Below are positions 53,958 to 62,222 of a stretch of DNA of 64,000 nt, piece by piece. The DNA is from Gordonia polyisoprenivorans NBRC 16320 = JCM 10675. Lineage in GTDB: Bacteria; Actinomycetota; Actinomycetes; Mycobacteriales; Mycobacteriaceae. Location of the stretch: assembly GCF_000241325.1 (NCBI RefSeq), contig NZ_BAEI01000087.1, forward strand, positions 62,001 through 126,000, written 5' to 3'. How positions within the stretch are numbered: the first letter of the stretch is position 1; the number at the start of each line of letters is the position of its first letter. The notes beneath the pieces are model-generated. The model was not told where the DNA came from. It was given only the letters and a program-made list of their open reading frames with translations, and ran no database searches. A program made the position numbers and the translations under genes.

Positions 53958-53992
53958 GGCGTGTCTCCCGAGATCACCTCGGGAGACACGCC
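53958..53992 (-). terminator. Strong intrinsic terminator of the first symporter operon
   Basis: A 14-bp perfect stem, GGCGTGTCTCCCGA with TCGGGAGACACGCC, and a 7-nt loop, followed on the minus strand by TTTACC. It is 21 nt after the symporter stop and just upstream of the HIT gene. Confidence 0.9.
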
Positions 53993-54013
53993 TTCGGGTC
54001 GTCGGATGGCGTC

Positions 54014-55645
54014 TTAGTGCGCCACCGCCTCTTCGGCGCCCACGCCGGTCAGGGAGCGAACCTCCATCTCGGCGTTGCGTTCCGGGGTACCGCGATCCGA
54101 CGGCGAGGTCAGCGTGCCGACGATACCGAGCACGAAGGCCAACGGGATCGAGACGATGCCGGGATTCTCCAACGGGAACCAGGCGAAGTCGGCGCCGGGA
54201 ATCATCGAGGTGGCCTTACCGGAGACCGCGGGCGAGAACACGATGAGCAGCAGCGTCGAACCGAGGCCACCATAGATGCTCCACAGCGCACCGCGGGTGT
54301 TGAAGCGCTTCCAGTACAGCGAATACACAATTGTCGGCAGATTGGCCGCAGCGGCGATGGCGAACGCCAGGGCCACCAGGAAGGCCACGTTCTGGCCGTT
54401 GGCGAGAATGCCGAGCACGATTCCGAGGACGCCGAGAGTGATTGCGGCGTAGCGTGATACGCGGACCTGCTCGTCCTCGCTGACCTTGCCGCGCTTGATG
54501 ACGCTGGCGTAGATGTCGTGGGCGAAGGACGCCGAGGCGGTGATCGTCAGTCCGGCGACGACGGCGAGGATCGTCGCGAACGCGACGGCTGCGATGATGC
54601 CGAGCAGGATCGTGCCACCGAGTTCGAAGGCGAGTAGTGGCGCTGCGGCGTTCTCCTTGCCGGCGGCCGCGAGGATGCGGTCGGGTCCGACGATCGCGGC
54701 GGCACCGTAACCGAGGATGAGGGTGAACAGGTAGAACGCACCGATGAGCGCGATCGCCCAGACCACCGAGCGCCGAGCCTCTTTCGCGGTCGGGACGGTG
54801 TAGAAACGCATCAGCACATGCGGTAGGCCGGCGGTGCCGAGAACCAGGGCGATGGCCAGTGAGATGAAGTTGATCTGCGATTCCATCGACCCGCCGTACT
54901 TGGCGCCGGGCGCGAGAACGTCACGGGCGGCGACCTTTTCGCTAGACGATCCGCTGATCGCATCCTGCGCGCCACCCAGGATGTGGGACACGTTGAGCCC
55001 GAACTTGGCCAGCACCAGGACCGTCATGAACGCGGCACCCGCGATCAGCAGCACAGCCTTGATGATCTGCACCCAGGTGGTGCCCTTCATTCCGCCGACG
55101 AGCACATAGACGATCATCAGGGCGCCGACCACGGCGATCACGATCGACTGCCCGGTCCGCGATGTCACGTCGAGCAGCAGGGCGACCAGACCGCCGGCGC
55201 CGGCCATCTGCGCCAGCAGATAGAACAGCGAGACCGCCAGCGTCGAGATCGCCGCCGCCAGTCGTACCGGGCGCTGCTTGAGGCGGAAGCTCAAGACGTC
55301 GGCCATGGTGAATTTGCCGGTGTTGCGCAGCAATTCGGCGACGAGCAGCAATGCCACCAGCCATGCCACGAGGAATCCGATGGAGTAGAGGAAGCCGTCA
55401 TAGCCGTACACGGCGATGGCGCCGGCGATGCCGAGGAAGCTGGCGGCGGAGAGATAGTCACCGGCGATGGCGATGCCGTTCTGGGGTCCGGAGAACGTGC
55501 GGCCACCGGTGAAGTAGTCGGTGGCCGACGCGTTCTTCTTGCTCGCGCGGATCACCACGAACAACGTGATGGCGACGAAGGCGACGAAGATGGCGATGTT
55601 CGCGATGGGGTTACCCACGGCGGCAGATGCTGCGAGAGTGGTCAT
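54014..55645 (-). CDS. Sodium:solute symporter, acetate/monocarboxylate type (ActP/MctC)
   Basis: A 543-aa, about 13-helix SSS-family transporter: DYFTGGRTFSGPQNGIAIAGDYLSAASFLGIAG, FLVALLLVAELLRNTGKFTMADVLSFRLKQRPVR, KGTTWVQIIKA, LGTAGLPHVLMRFYTVPTAKEARRSVVWA and WSIYGGLGSTLLLIVFSP. It likely imports acetate, pyruvate or propionate with Na+. ATG 55645 overlaps the DUF485 gene, its usual partner. This unit is separate from the second symporter at 57168. Confidence 0.92.
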   Translation of the reverse strand: MTTLAASAAVGNPIANIAIFVAFVAITLFVVIRASKKNASATDYFTGGRTFSGPQNGIAIAGDYLSAASFLGIAGAIAVYGYDGFLYSIGFLVAWLVALLLVAELLRNTGKFTMADVLSFRLKQRPVRLAAAISTLAVSLFYLLAQMAGAGGLVALLLDVTSRTGQSIVIAVVGALMIVYVLVGGMKGTTWVQIIKAVLLIAGAAFMTVLVLAKFGLNVSHILGGAQDAISGSSSEKVAARDVLAPGAKYGGSMESQINFISLAIALVLGTAGLPHVLMRFYTVPTAKEARRSVVWAIALIGAFYLFTLILGYGAAAIVGPDRILAAAGKENAAAPLLAFELGGTILLGIIAAVAFATILAVVAGLTITASASFAHDIYASVIKRGKVSEDEQVRVSRYAAITLGVLGIVLGILANGQNVAFLVALAFAIAAAANLPTIVYSLYWKRFNTRGALWSIYGGLGSTLLLIVFSPAVSGKATSMIPGADFAWFPLENPGIVSIPLAFVLGIVGTLTSPSDRGTPERNAEMEVRSLTGVGAEEAVAH

Positions 55646-56010
55646 TTGGCGGCCTCGTTCATCATCTCGGTGCGGATCGCCTCGGCCTTGGGGTCGAGGT
55701 CACGATTGGCGAAGCGGACGTAGAGCCCGGTGATGACGAACGTCGTCACGAACTGCAGCAGGCCGAGAATGAGCCCGAGGTTGATGTCGCCCCACACCCG
55801 GGTTGCCATGAAGTCGTGCGCGAACGCCCCGAGCAGCACGTACACCGCGTACCACAGCAGAAAGAAGGCGGTCATCGGGAACACGAAGCGGCGCAGGGTG
55901 CGCTTGAGATCCTGGAATTGCGGACTGGCCTGCATCGCGACGTATTGTTCGCCCGTCGGATGCGCGGGCGCCGGCGGCGACGCCGGCGTGGGTTGGTCGA
56001 CAGTGGACAC
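55642..56010 (-). CDS. DUF485 family membrane protein
   Basis: A 122-aa protein with two membrane helices: QFQDLKRTLRRFVFPMTAFFLLWYAVYVLLGAFAHDFM and INLGLILGLLQFVTTFVITGLYVRFANRDLDP, the DUF485 signature; it is always next to ActP-type symporters. Probably an accessory subunit of the following symporter. GTG 56010 sits behind GGGAGGATC, so I reject the longer upstream frame, which runs through the direct repeats. Confidence 0.9.
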   Translation of the reverse strand: MSTVDQPTPASPPAPAHPTGEQYVAMQASPQFQDLKRTLRRFVFPMTAFFLLWYAVYVLLGAFAHDFMATRVWGDINLGLILGLLQFVTTFVITGLYVRFANRDLDPKAEAIRTEMMNEAAK

Positions 56011-56018
56011 GAGATCCT

Positions 56019-56053
56019 CCCAAACTGTGATGGTTCGCCCAAACTGTGATGGT
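56019..56053. repeat. Direct repeat upstream of the DUF485-symporter operon
   Basis: CCCAAACTGTGATGGT occurs twice, at 56019-56034 and 56038-56053, period 19 bp, just upstream of the ribosome site. Each copy holds TGTGA, and TCACA follows at about 56062. Two near-helical-turn spaced copies suggest a binding site for an activator or a duplicated promoter. Confidence 0.65.
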
Positions 56054-56213
56054 CGATGACTCACAGAGTCGATGAGGGCCATGTCACACACAATGGGGTG
56101 GCGCGGGTCACACGACGAAACCGGTCATCCGTGCGGTGGGCGGTCGGTCGGCCCAGACGAACGGTCGGAGTCGATCGGCCCGCAACCACACGACGGTGGG
56201 AGAGGATGGCCGT

Positions 56214-57155
56214 ATGACGCTTCTGTGGGATCAGCATGCATGTCTGCCGCTGCAACCCGACGCCGACGTCGGATACCTGCGGCGATTCGACCGCAACGGA
56301 CCGACATATGTGTCGGTCAACGTCGGCTACTCACCGCAGAGCTTCGACGATTCGTCGTTGCTGCTGAGGCGTTTCCGGGCCGCGATCACCGACCACCCGG
56401 GCCTGGCGCTCGCGACGACGCCGTCCGACATCGAGGCCGCGGTCGGGCGGATCGCGGTGGCCTTCGATCTCGAGGACTCCAATCCCCTCGACGGTGACCT
56501 CGACAACGTCGCCCGGTTCGTCGACCTCGGCGTTCGCACGATGCTCCCGACGTACAACCACGCCAACCGCGCCGGGTGTGGATGCCTCGATACCGACGAC
56601 ACCGGACTGACCGCGTGGGGTCGCGACCTCGTCGCCGAGATGAATTCGGCCGGGATGGTGCCTGACGGTTCGCACTGCTCGGTGCGCACCGGCCTCGATC
56701 TGTGCGAGGTGTCGAGCAAGCCCGTCATCTACAGCCATTCGTGCATGCGCGGTGTGTGGGATCACCCTCGCAACATCACCGACGATCAGGCCCGCGAGTG
56801 CGCCGCGACCGGCGGGGTCGTCGGGATCACCGGTGTCGGGATCTTCCTCGGCCCCAACACCCCGACGCTCGAGGCGATGACCCGCCACCTCGAGTACGCG
56901 GTCGAACTCGTCGGCATCGAGCACGTCGGCGTCAGCACCGATCACTCCTTCGACGCCGAGGACTTCCTCGCCGAGATCCGCGACCATCCCGAGGCGTTCG
57001 ACGAGTCCTACACGCGGTGGGGTCCGATCCGCTGGATGGCGCCGGAGGCTTTCGTCACCCTGGGAAGCCATCTGGCCCAACGTGGTTGGGCCGCCGACGA
57101 CATCACCGCGGTACTCGGCGGCAACTTTCGGCGGGTTGCTGAGTGCTCCTGGTGA
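56214..57155 (+). CDS. M19 family (membrane dipeptidase-like) hydrolase
   Basis: A 313-aa renal-dipeptidase-fold protein. TIM barrel with LLWDQHACLPLQP, VAFDLEDSNPLDGD (bridging Glu in this strand), VPDGSHCSVRT, VIYSHSCMRGVWDHPRNITDDQARECAATGG, GIEHVGVSTDHSF and VLGGNFRRV. The usual H-x-D metal motif at the start reads DQHAC, so one metal ligand differs and activity is uncertain. No signal peptide, so cytoplasmic. GGAGAGGA precedes ATG 56214. It lies between the two symporter units. Confidence 0.86.
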   Translation: MTLLWDQHACLPLQPDADVGYLRRFDRNGPTYVSVNVGYSPQSFDDSSLLLRRFRAAITDHPGLALATTPSDIEAAVGRIAVAFDLEDSNPLDGDLDNVARFVDLGVRTMLPTYNHANRAGCGCLDTDDTGLTAWGRDLVAEMNSAGMVPDGSHCSVRTGLDLCEVSSKPVIYSHSCMRGVWDHPRNITDDQARECAATGGVVGITGVGIFLGPNTPTLEAMTRHLEYAVELVGIEHVGVSTDHSFDAEDFLAEIRDHPEAFDESYTRWGPIRWMAPEAFVTLGSHLAQRGWAADDITAVLGGNFRRVAECSW

Positions 57156-57167
57156 CGGTGCGTGACC

Positions 57168-58916
57168 TCACTGCGCCGCCCCGTCGCGGGGGAGGCGTTC
57201 GACGCCCATCCCGACCCGTTCGGGGACGTGCATCCGCGCGAAGGTGCGCGAGAGGTCGCCGGGCACGCGGGTGCGGGTGGCGAGGCTGACGAGCATCATC
57301 GTCGCGAAGGCGAGCGGTACGGTCACCGCCGCGGGGAAGCCGACGATGACCGCGGGCCATCCGCCCAGTGAGGTGTCCCCGATACCGCCGGCGATCGCCA
57401 ATGATGTTGCGGTGCCCGACGACAGACCACCGACCAGCATGCCGGTGATGGCGCCCGCTGGGGTCAGTCGGCGCCACCAGATGCCGAGGATCAGCAACGG
57501 GCACAGGGTCGAGGCCGCGACCGCGAACACCAGACCGACCGTGCGCGACAACTCCAGAGACGTTGCGGCCACACTGAACACGATGGGGATCACCCCGCCG
57601 ATCACGGCGGCGACCCGGAAATCGCGGATGCGCCCACGCAGGACGTCGGTGGAGATCGCCCCGGCCACACTGACGAGCAGTCCCGACGAGGTCGCGAGGA
57701 ACGCGGCGATCGCGCCCGCGGCCACGAGTGCGGCGAGGAGTTGGCCGGCCACCCCGCCGATCGCCGCCGACGGCAACAGCAGCACCGCGGCATCGGAGGT
57801 GCCCGTGATCAACAGTTGCGGCACATAGAGTCTCGCGAAGACCCCGAGCACCATCGGGAACAGGTAGAACAGGCCGAGCAGGGCGATCACCGTAAGGGCG
57901 GTCCGGCGTGCGGAGCGTCCGTCCGGGTTGGTGTAGAACCGCACCAGCACATGCGGCAGTCCCATGGTGCCGAGGAAGGTCGCGATGATGATCGAATACA
58001 CCTGGTACAGGGGATGATTGCCGCCGAGCCCACCGCCCGGCGCCACCCAGGACGCACCGGTCGTCGGGGCGCCGGCCACCACCGGGGTGGCTGCGCCGGC
58101 GTCGAGCCGGATGGTGCTGCCCGAGCTCAATGTGTACTCACCGGGCGCGCGAAAGGCGGCGTCGTCGACGTGTGAGCCGTCGATGGTCCCGGTGACGTGC
58201 ACCCCGGCGGTCTCCGGGACCGACAGCACGGTGTCGGTGGTGATGTCGACGGTGGTGGCGACGTCGACGCGCGGTGGGGCGGGCTCGCCGACCGGCTCAC
58301 GGTGTGCGAGGAACACGATCACCAGGGCCAGCGCGGGTACCCCGATCGCGGTGAGCTTCAACCAGTACTGGAATGCCTGGACGAACGTGATCGAGCGCAT
58401 GCCACCGCCGACGACGTTGACGATCACGATCACCCCGACGGCCACTGCGCCCACCCAGACCGGTACGCCCAGCAAGATGTTGAGAGTCAGTCCGGCGCCC
58501 TGGAACTGGGGAATCAGATACAACACGCACACGACGACCACCACCAGCATCGCCGTCTGGCGTGCGGGTCTCGACGAGAGCCGGAACTCGGCGAAGTCGG
58601 GCACGGTGTAGGCGCCCGAGCGTCGCAGCGGGGCGGCGACGAACAGCAACAGCCCGAGATATCCCGCGGTGAAACCGACCGGATACCACAGGGCATCCGC
58701 ACCGTATTTGGCGACGAGTCCGGCGACACCGAGAAATGATGCCGCCGAGAGGTATTCACCGGACACCGCGGCGGCGTTCCATCGGGAGCCGACGCTGCGT
58801 GAGGCCACCAGGAAGTCAGACGTGGTACGCGCGAAGCGCCCACCGTAGGCACCGATGACGATGGTCGCCAGTGCCGCCGCGACGAGAGCGAACGCGGTCA
58901 GGATCGTCCCCGACAT
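57168..58916 (-). CDS. Sodium:solute symporter, acetate type (second copy)
   Basis: A 582-aa SSS-family symporter: DFLVASRSVGSRWNAAAVSGEYLSAASFLGVAGLVAKYGADALWYPVGFTAG, SGAYTVPDFAEFRLSSRPARQ, RSITFVQAFQYWLKLTAIG, LGTMGLPHVLVRFYTNPDGRSARRTALTVI. An extracytoplasmic loop of about 90 residues (about 215-300, with VDITTDTVLSV and SSGSTIRLDAGA) is present that the first copy lacks. Encoded with DUF485 and the LytS/LytTR genes, so expression is likely ligand induced. ATG 58916. Confidence 0.92.
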   Translation of the reverse strand: MSGTILTAFALVAAALATIVIGAYGGRFARTTSDFLVASRSVGSRWNAAAVSGEYLSAASFLGVAGLVAKYGADALWYPVGFTAGYLGLLLFVAAPLRRSGAYTVPDFAEFRLSSRPARQTAMLVVVVVCVLYLIPQFQGAGLTLNILLGVPVWVGAVAVGVIVIVNVVGGGMRSITFVQAFQYWLKLTAIGVPALALVIVFLAHREPVGEPAPPRVDVATTVDITTDTVLSVPETAGVHVTGTIDGSHVDDAAFRAPGEYTLSSGSTIRLDAGAATPVVAGAPTTGASWVAPGGGLGGNHPLYQVYSIIIATFLGTMGLPHVLVRFYTNPDGRSARRTALTVIALLGLFYLFPMVLGVFARLYVPQLLITGTSDAAVLLLPSAAIGGVAGQLLAALVAAGAIAAFLATSSGLLVSVAGAISTDVLRGRIRDFRVAAVIGGVIPIVFSVAATSLELSRTVGLVFAVAASTLCPLLILGIWWRRLTPAGAITGMLVGGLSSGTATSLAIAGGIGDTSLGGWPAVIVGFPAAVTVPLAFATMMLVSLATRTRVPGDLSRTFARMHVPERVGMGVERLPRDGAAQ

Positions 58917-59341
58917 CAGTCGTGCTCCGAGGGGCCGGCGCCCGCATCGTCGTCGACGACGCCCATGAAGTCGCGCTCGGCCTGCTCGGCCAGATGCACG
59001 TAGAGTCTGCCGAACAGATACAGCAGCGGATAGACGAGCACCCCGAGGACCAACCAGGACACCCGGATACCGAACACCGCGTACTCGCCGAGCGCTGGAA
59101 AGACGATGCCCAGCAACGGAACCAGTGCGATGATCGCCGTCACGCTCAGGCCCAGCCGCAACGCCAAACCCAGCTGTGCGCGCATCAGGCCGCGGACCAG
59201 GGCGTCGCCGACCTCGGTCTGCTCGTGCACCTCCACCCGCGTGCGCACCACGCGTGCGCCGCGTCGGCGGGCCAGCACCACCCGCTCCCGCTGCGGTGGT
59301 CGCTCCGGGCCCGAAGGCGTCTCGCCCCGGCCCGAGGTCAC
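58916..59341 (-). CDS. Small membrane protein, DUF485-like partner
   Basis: A 141-aa protein: a ~45-residue hydrophilic, basic N-terminus, then two helices (GLALRLGLSVTAIIALVPLLGIVFPALGEYAVFGIRVSWLVLGVLVYPLLYLFGRLYVHLAEQAERDF). The two-helix, symporter-adjacent build fits DUF485. GTG 59341 overlaps the response-regulator stop; its stop overlaps the symporter start. Likely an accessory subunit. Confidence 0.82.
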   Translation of the reverse strand: MTSGRGETPSGPERPPQRERVVLARRRGARVVRTRVEVHEQTEVGDALVRGLMRAQLGLALRLGLSVTAIIALVPLLGIVFPALGEYAVFGIRVSWLVLGVLVYPLLYLFGRLYVHLAEQAERDFMGVVDDDAGAGPSEHD

Positions 59342-60123
59342 TGGTCGTCTCCGGTTCGGTAGGCGCGCATCGGGTCCCGGATGAGGCGATCCTTGAGTTC
59401 TCGGACCTGCCGGCGGCTCACCGGGAGTTCCACCGCCTCCGAGTGGCCGTTGGCGCGCACCGCCACCATCGTCGTCGACCCGGAGGCCCGCAGCCCGGTC
59501 ACCATACCCAGCGCCACCAGATACGACCGGTGGATACGCGCGAAGCCCTTGTCCTGCCACCGGGATTCGAGGGTGGACAGCGGAATTCGCACGAGGTGTG
59601 CACCGTCCGCCGAATGCAGCCGGGCGTAATCGCCGACGGCCTCGACCCACGAGATCGAATCCCGTCGGATCAGCGAGGTCACCCCGCCCAGTTCGACGGG
59701 GATGACGTCGTCGTCACGCGCGGTCGACTCGGGGGTGGTCGTGGGTGGCGCGGCCGCGGCGGCGACCCGATCCACCGCCTCACGTAACCGGTCCTCGCGC
59801 AACGGTTTCAGCAGATAGTCCAGCGCGCCGACGTCGAATGCGTCGACCGCGCGGTCGTCGTGGGCGGTGACGAACACGATCTGTGGGGGACTGCTGAGCT
59901 TGCGCAGCACGGTGGCCAATTCGATGCCCGAGAGGCCGGGCATGTTGATGTCGAGGAAGACCGCGTCGATCCGGTGGTCGCCGAGTTCACGCAGCGCTCC
60001 GGTGGCGTCGCCGGCGGCGAAGACCTCGCCGATCCCGGGCGCGCGGCGCAGCAGGAACACCAGTTCGTCGAGGGCAGGGCGTTCGTCGTCGACAGCCAGG
60101 ACCGACAGTGCCATGGGTGTCAT
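59338..60123 (-). CDS. LytTR response regulator
   Basis: A 261-aa regulator. Receiver domain 5-120 (LSVLAVDDERPALDELVFLLRRAPGIGEVFAAGDA; phosphoacceptor Asp 58 in AVFLDINMPG; DYLLKPLREDRL). LytTR DNA-binding domain about 145-255 (SISWVEAVGDYARLHSADGAHLVRIPLSTLESRWQDKGFARIHRSYLVALGMV, LPVSRRQVRELKDRL). ATG 60123 overlaps the sensor stop. Likely activates the downstream symporter genes in its own operon. Confidence 0.93.
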   Translation of the reverse strand: MTPMALSVLAVDDERPALDELVFLLRRAPGIGEVFAAGDATGALRELGDHRIDAVFLDINMPGLSGIELATVLRKLSSPPQIVFVTAHDDRAVDAFDVGALDYLLKPLREDRLREAVDRVAAAAAPPTTTPESTARDDDVIPVELGGVTSLIRRDSISWVEAVGDYARLHSADGAHLVRIPLSTLESRWQDKGFARIHRSYLVALGMVTGLRASGSTTMVAVRANGHSEAVELPVSRRQVRELKDRLIRDPMRAYRTGDDQ

Positions 60124-61400
60124 ACTCGCACCCCGGCACGGAATTTGGGGACCCGCATCCCCACCTTGGTGCCCGCGCCGATGCCGGTGTCGACCACCAG
60201 GCCGTAGTCGTTGCCGAATGCCGCGCGCAGCCGATGATCCACATTGGTCAGGCCGACCCGGGCTCCCGCCGACCCGTCGCGTGCGCCCGGGTCCGATGTT
60301 GCCGACCCGTCGCGTGCGCCCGGGTCTGATGTCGCCGATTCGTCGCGCGAGGGCGTGGCGTCGGCGGGCGGATCGAGCGCGTCGATGTCTCCGGACCGCA
60401 GGAGCTCGGGGTCCATGCCGACGCCGTCGTCCTCGACGGTGATGACGCAGTCGGTGCCCTCGTCGCGCGCGGTGATCGTGATCGATCCGCCGCCCTTGGC
60501 GGCGAGCCCGTGCCGCACCGCGTTCTCGACCAGCGGCTGCAGGGCCAGGAACGGCAGCACAACACCCAGAACCTCTGGCGCCACATGCAGTTTCACGTCG
60601 AGCGCCGGACCGAAGCGCGCGCGTTCGAGGGTCAGGTAGCGATCGATGTTGCGCAGTTCGTCGGAGAGCAGGGTGTACTCGCCCGCCGCGCGGAACGAGT
60701 AGCGGGTGAAGTCGGCGAACTCGATGATCAGTTCGCGTGCCCGGTCGGGGTCGGTGCGCACGAATGACGCGATCGTGTTGAGCGCGTTGTAGATGAAGTG
60801 CGGACTGATCTGTGCGCGCAGGGCGAGGACCTCGGCGCGGTCGAGCCGCGCCCGCGAGGCGTCGAGCTCGGCCAGCTCCACCTGATCGGAGACGTACCGG
60901 GCGACCTCCGCGATGGCGCCGAGCATGCCCGGGCCCGGGCGACTCACCGTCGCGACGACGAGCGCTCCCGCGCCGGCGTCCCCGGCGATCAGCGGCTCGG
61001 CGACCAGCGCGCGCACCGGGGAGTCCGGACCGGACGGATCGTTGACGAGTACCCGCCGCTGCTGCGCCAGCGCCGAGGCCGCCGCCGCGTCGGCCGCGCT
61101 CAGCACACGCGTGGTCCACACCGGGTCGTCGTCGTGGGCGAGTGCTTCGGCGTCCGCGTCGTACAGGGCCACCCCCTGCGCAGCGGTCAGCGAACGCAGA
61201 GGTGGCAGGGCGTCGCGCGCGGATTCGGCACCGAGCCCGCCCCGTAGTGATCGCGCAGCCAGCGACGCCGTGTGCAAGGCGGTGTGTACGGCGCGCTCGG
61301 TCGGCGTCGCGACCACCCGCCGGGTCCGGATGAGGACCACGAGGCCGACGACGATCAGCGCGGCCAACACCACCACGATCGCCGCGAGATCACTCGACAT
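60120..61400 (-). CDS. LytS-type sensor histidine kinase
   Basis: A 426-aa membrane-anchored kinase. One N-terminal helix (LAAIVVVLAALIVVGLVVLI), a GAF-like part (about 60-175, VRALVAEPLIAGDAGAGALVVATVSRPGPG), His-kinase block ALRAQISPHFIYNALNTIASFVR (His 201) and HATPase with LVENAVRHGL, DDGVGMD and GARVGLTNV. Unlike classical LytS, which has several helices, there is only one. The ATP-lid carries a 45-residue Ser/Asp/Arg-rich insertion (335-379) made of an 11-residue repeat. Confidence 0.92.
   Translation of the reverse strand: MSSDLAAIVVVLAALIVVGLVVLIRTRRVVATPTERAVHTALHTASLAARSLRGGLGAESARDALPPLRSLTAAQGVALYDADAEALAHDDDPVWTTRVLSAADAAAASALAQQRRVLVNDPSGPDSPVRALVAEPLIAGDAGAGALVVATVSRPGPGMLGAIAEVARYVSDQVELAELDASRARLDRAEVLALRAQISPHFIYNALNTIASFVRTDPDRARELIIEFADFTRYSFRAAGEYTLLSDELRNIDRYLTLERARFGPALDVKLHVAPEVLGVVLPFLALQPLVENAVRHGLAAKGGGSITITARDEGTDCVITVEDDGVGMDPELLRSGDIDALDPPADATPSRDESATSDPGARDGSATSDPGARDGSAGARVGLTNVDHRLRAAFGNDYGLVVDTGIGAGTKVGMRVPKFRAGVRV
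60271..60347. repeat. 33-bp in-frame repeat inside the kinase gene
   Basis: Two 33-bp copies (60271-60303, 60304-60336) and an 11-bp partial copy, each starting GACCCGTCGCGTGCGCCCGG. They encode SATSDPGARDG twice in the ATP-lid of the LytS kinase. Copies differ at two positions, so they arose by recent duplication. Confidence 0.9.
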
Positions 61401-61516
61401 CGGAATTCACCGACTCATTGTCGCGCGATCGGCGAGCCCGGGATCGGAACATTGCCGGATGTGTCGTACAGTTTCTCCGGCGATGGCAGGGGGCCAGCGT
61501 GAAGGGGGAATCCAGA

Positions 61517-62077
61517 ATGGTGCGATATCTGTCGGCGAGACTCGTGGGTGCGCTCGGGGTGGCGGGGCTGATTGCGCTTGCGCTGACCGGCTGTTCGGCG
61601 CTGCCGTTCAGCAAGTCCACGCCGGTCTCTTCGGTCACCGAGAGCCAGGACGCCGGTGACGACGTCGACTTCGACGCCGCGATCGGGCAGTGCGTCTACC
61701 TGTCCGGCACGATGATGGACGCCAAGATCGACCACGCGACCTGCGGACAGGCGCCCGCCAACTATGTGGTGGTGGCCAAATCGCCGACCAAGGAGGCCTG
61801 CCCGTCCGACGTCGACCAGACCTACTACGTCACCCAGGGCGGCACCCAACAGGGCGCGCTGTGCCTCGACACGGATTGGGTTGTCGGACAATGCATGACA
61901 GTTCCGAGCTTCGGCGACCCGGCGCACGTCCCGTGCAGCTCCACCGATTCCGACGCCCGTCGCATCCTTGCTGTACTCCCCGGAGCGACCGACGAGAGTG
62001 GTTGCCCGGACGCGACAACCAACTACTACACCTACGATCAGCGGCACAAGGTCGTCTGCGTGGAGAAGCTGAGCTGA
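61517..62077 (+). CDS. LppU-like lipoprotein
   Basis: A 186-aa lipoprotein. Signal peptide with lipobox LALTGC (Cys about 26). The mature part has four to six Cys in pairs (GQCVYLSG, HATCGQAPANYVVVAKSP, CPSDVDQTYYVTQ, GALCLDTDWVVGQCMTVP, CSSTDSDA), typical of the mycobacterial LppU domain. Function unknown. ATG 61517 or GTG 61499 are possible starts; the former gives a tidy signal peptide. Confidence 0.85.
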   Translation: MVRYLSARLVGALGVAGLIALALTGCSALPFSKSTPVSSVTESQDAGDDVDFDAAIGQCVYLSGTMMDAKIDHATCGQAPANYVVVAKSPTKEACPSDVDQTYYVTQGGTQQGALCLDTDWVVGQCMTVPSFGDPAHVPCSSTDSDARRILAVLPGATDESGCPDATTNYYTYDQRHKVVCVEKLS

Positions 62078-62086
62078 GAGTTCGGC

Positions 62087-62218
62087 GCCGACAGCGCCCG
62101 TCCATGCGCCGACAGCGCCCAGCAAAGCGCTGTCACGGCGCTGGTGAGCGCTGTCGGCGTTGAACTGGGCGCTGTCGGCGGTGAGGAGAGCGCTGTCGGC
62201 GCTGGGGAGGGCGCTGTG
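62087..62218. repeat. Inverted repeat cluster with GCGCTGTCGGC core
   Basis: Two forward copies of GCCGACAGCGCCC (62087, 62108) and four or five copies of its complement GGGCGCTGTCGGC within 130 nt, between the convergent LppU and acyl-CoA ligase stops. The arms can fold back into long GC-rich stems, so a bidirectional terminator or a mobile repeat unit is plausible. The same core is found in the CDC48-like ATPase gene. Confidence 0.8.
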
Positions 62219-62222
62219 GGCG

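Noticed and set aside
62087-62218. rho-independent terminator as the only explanation of the cluster
   Set aside because: The number of copies and the exact match inside an ATPase gene go beyond a terminator, so it is listed as a repeat.
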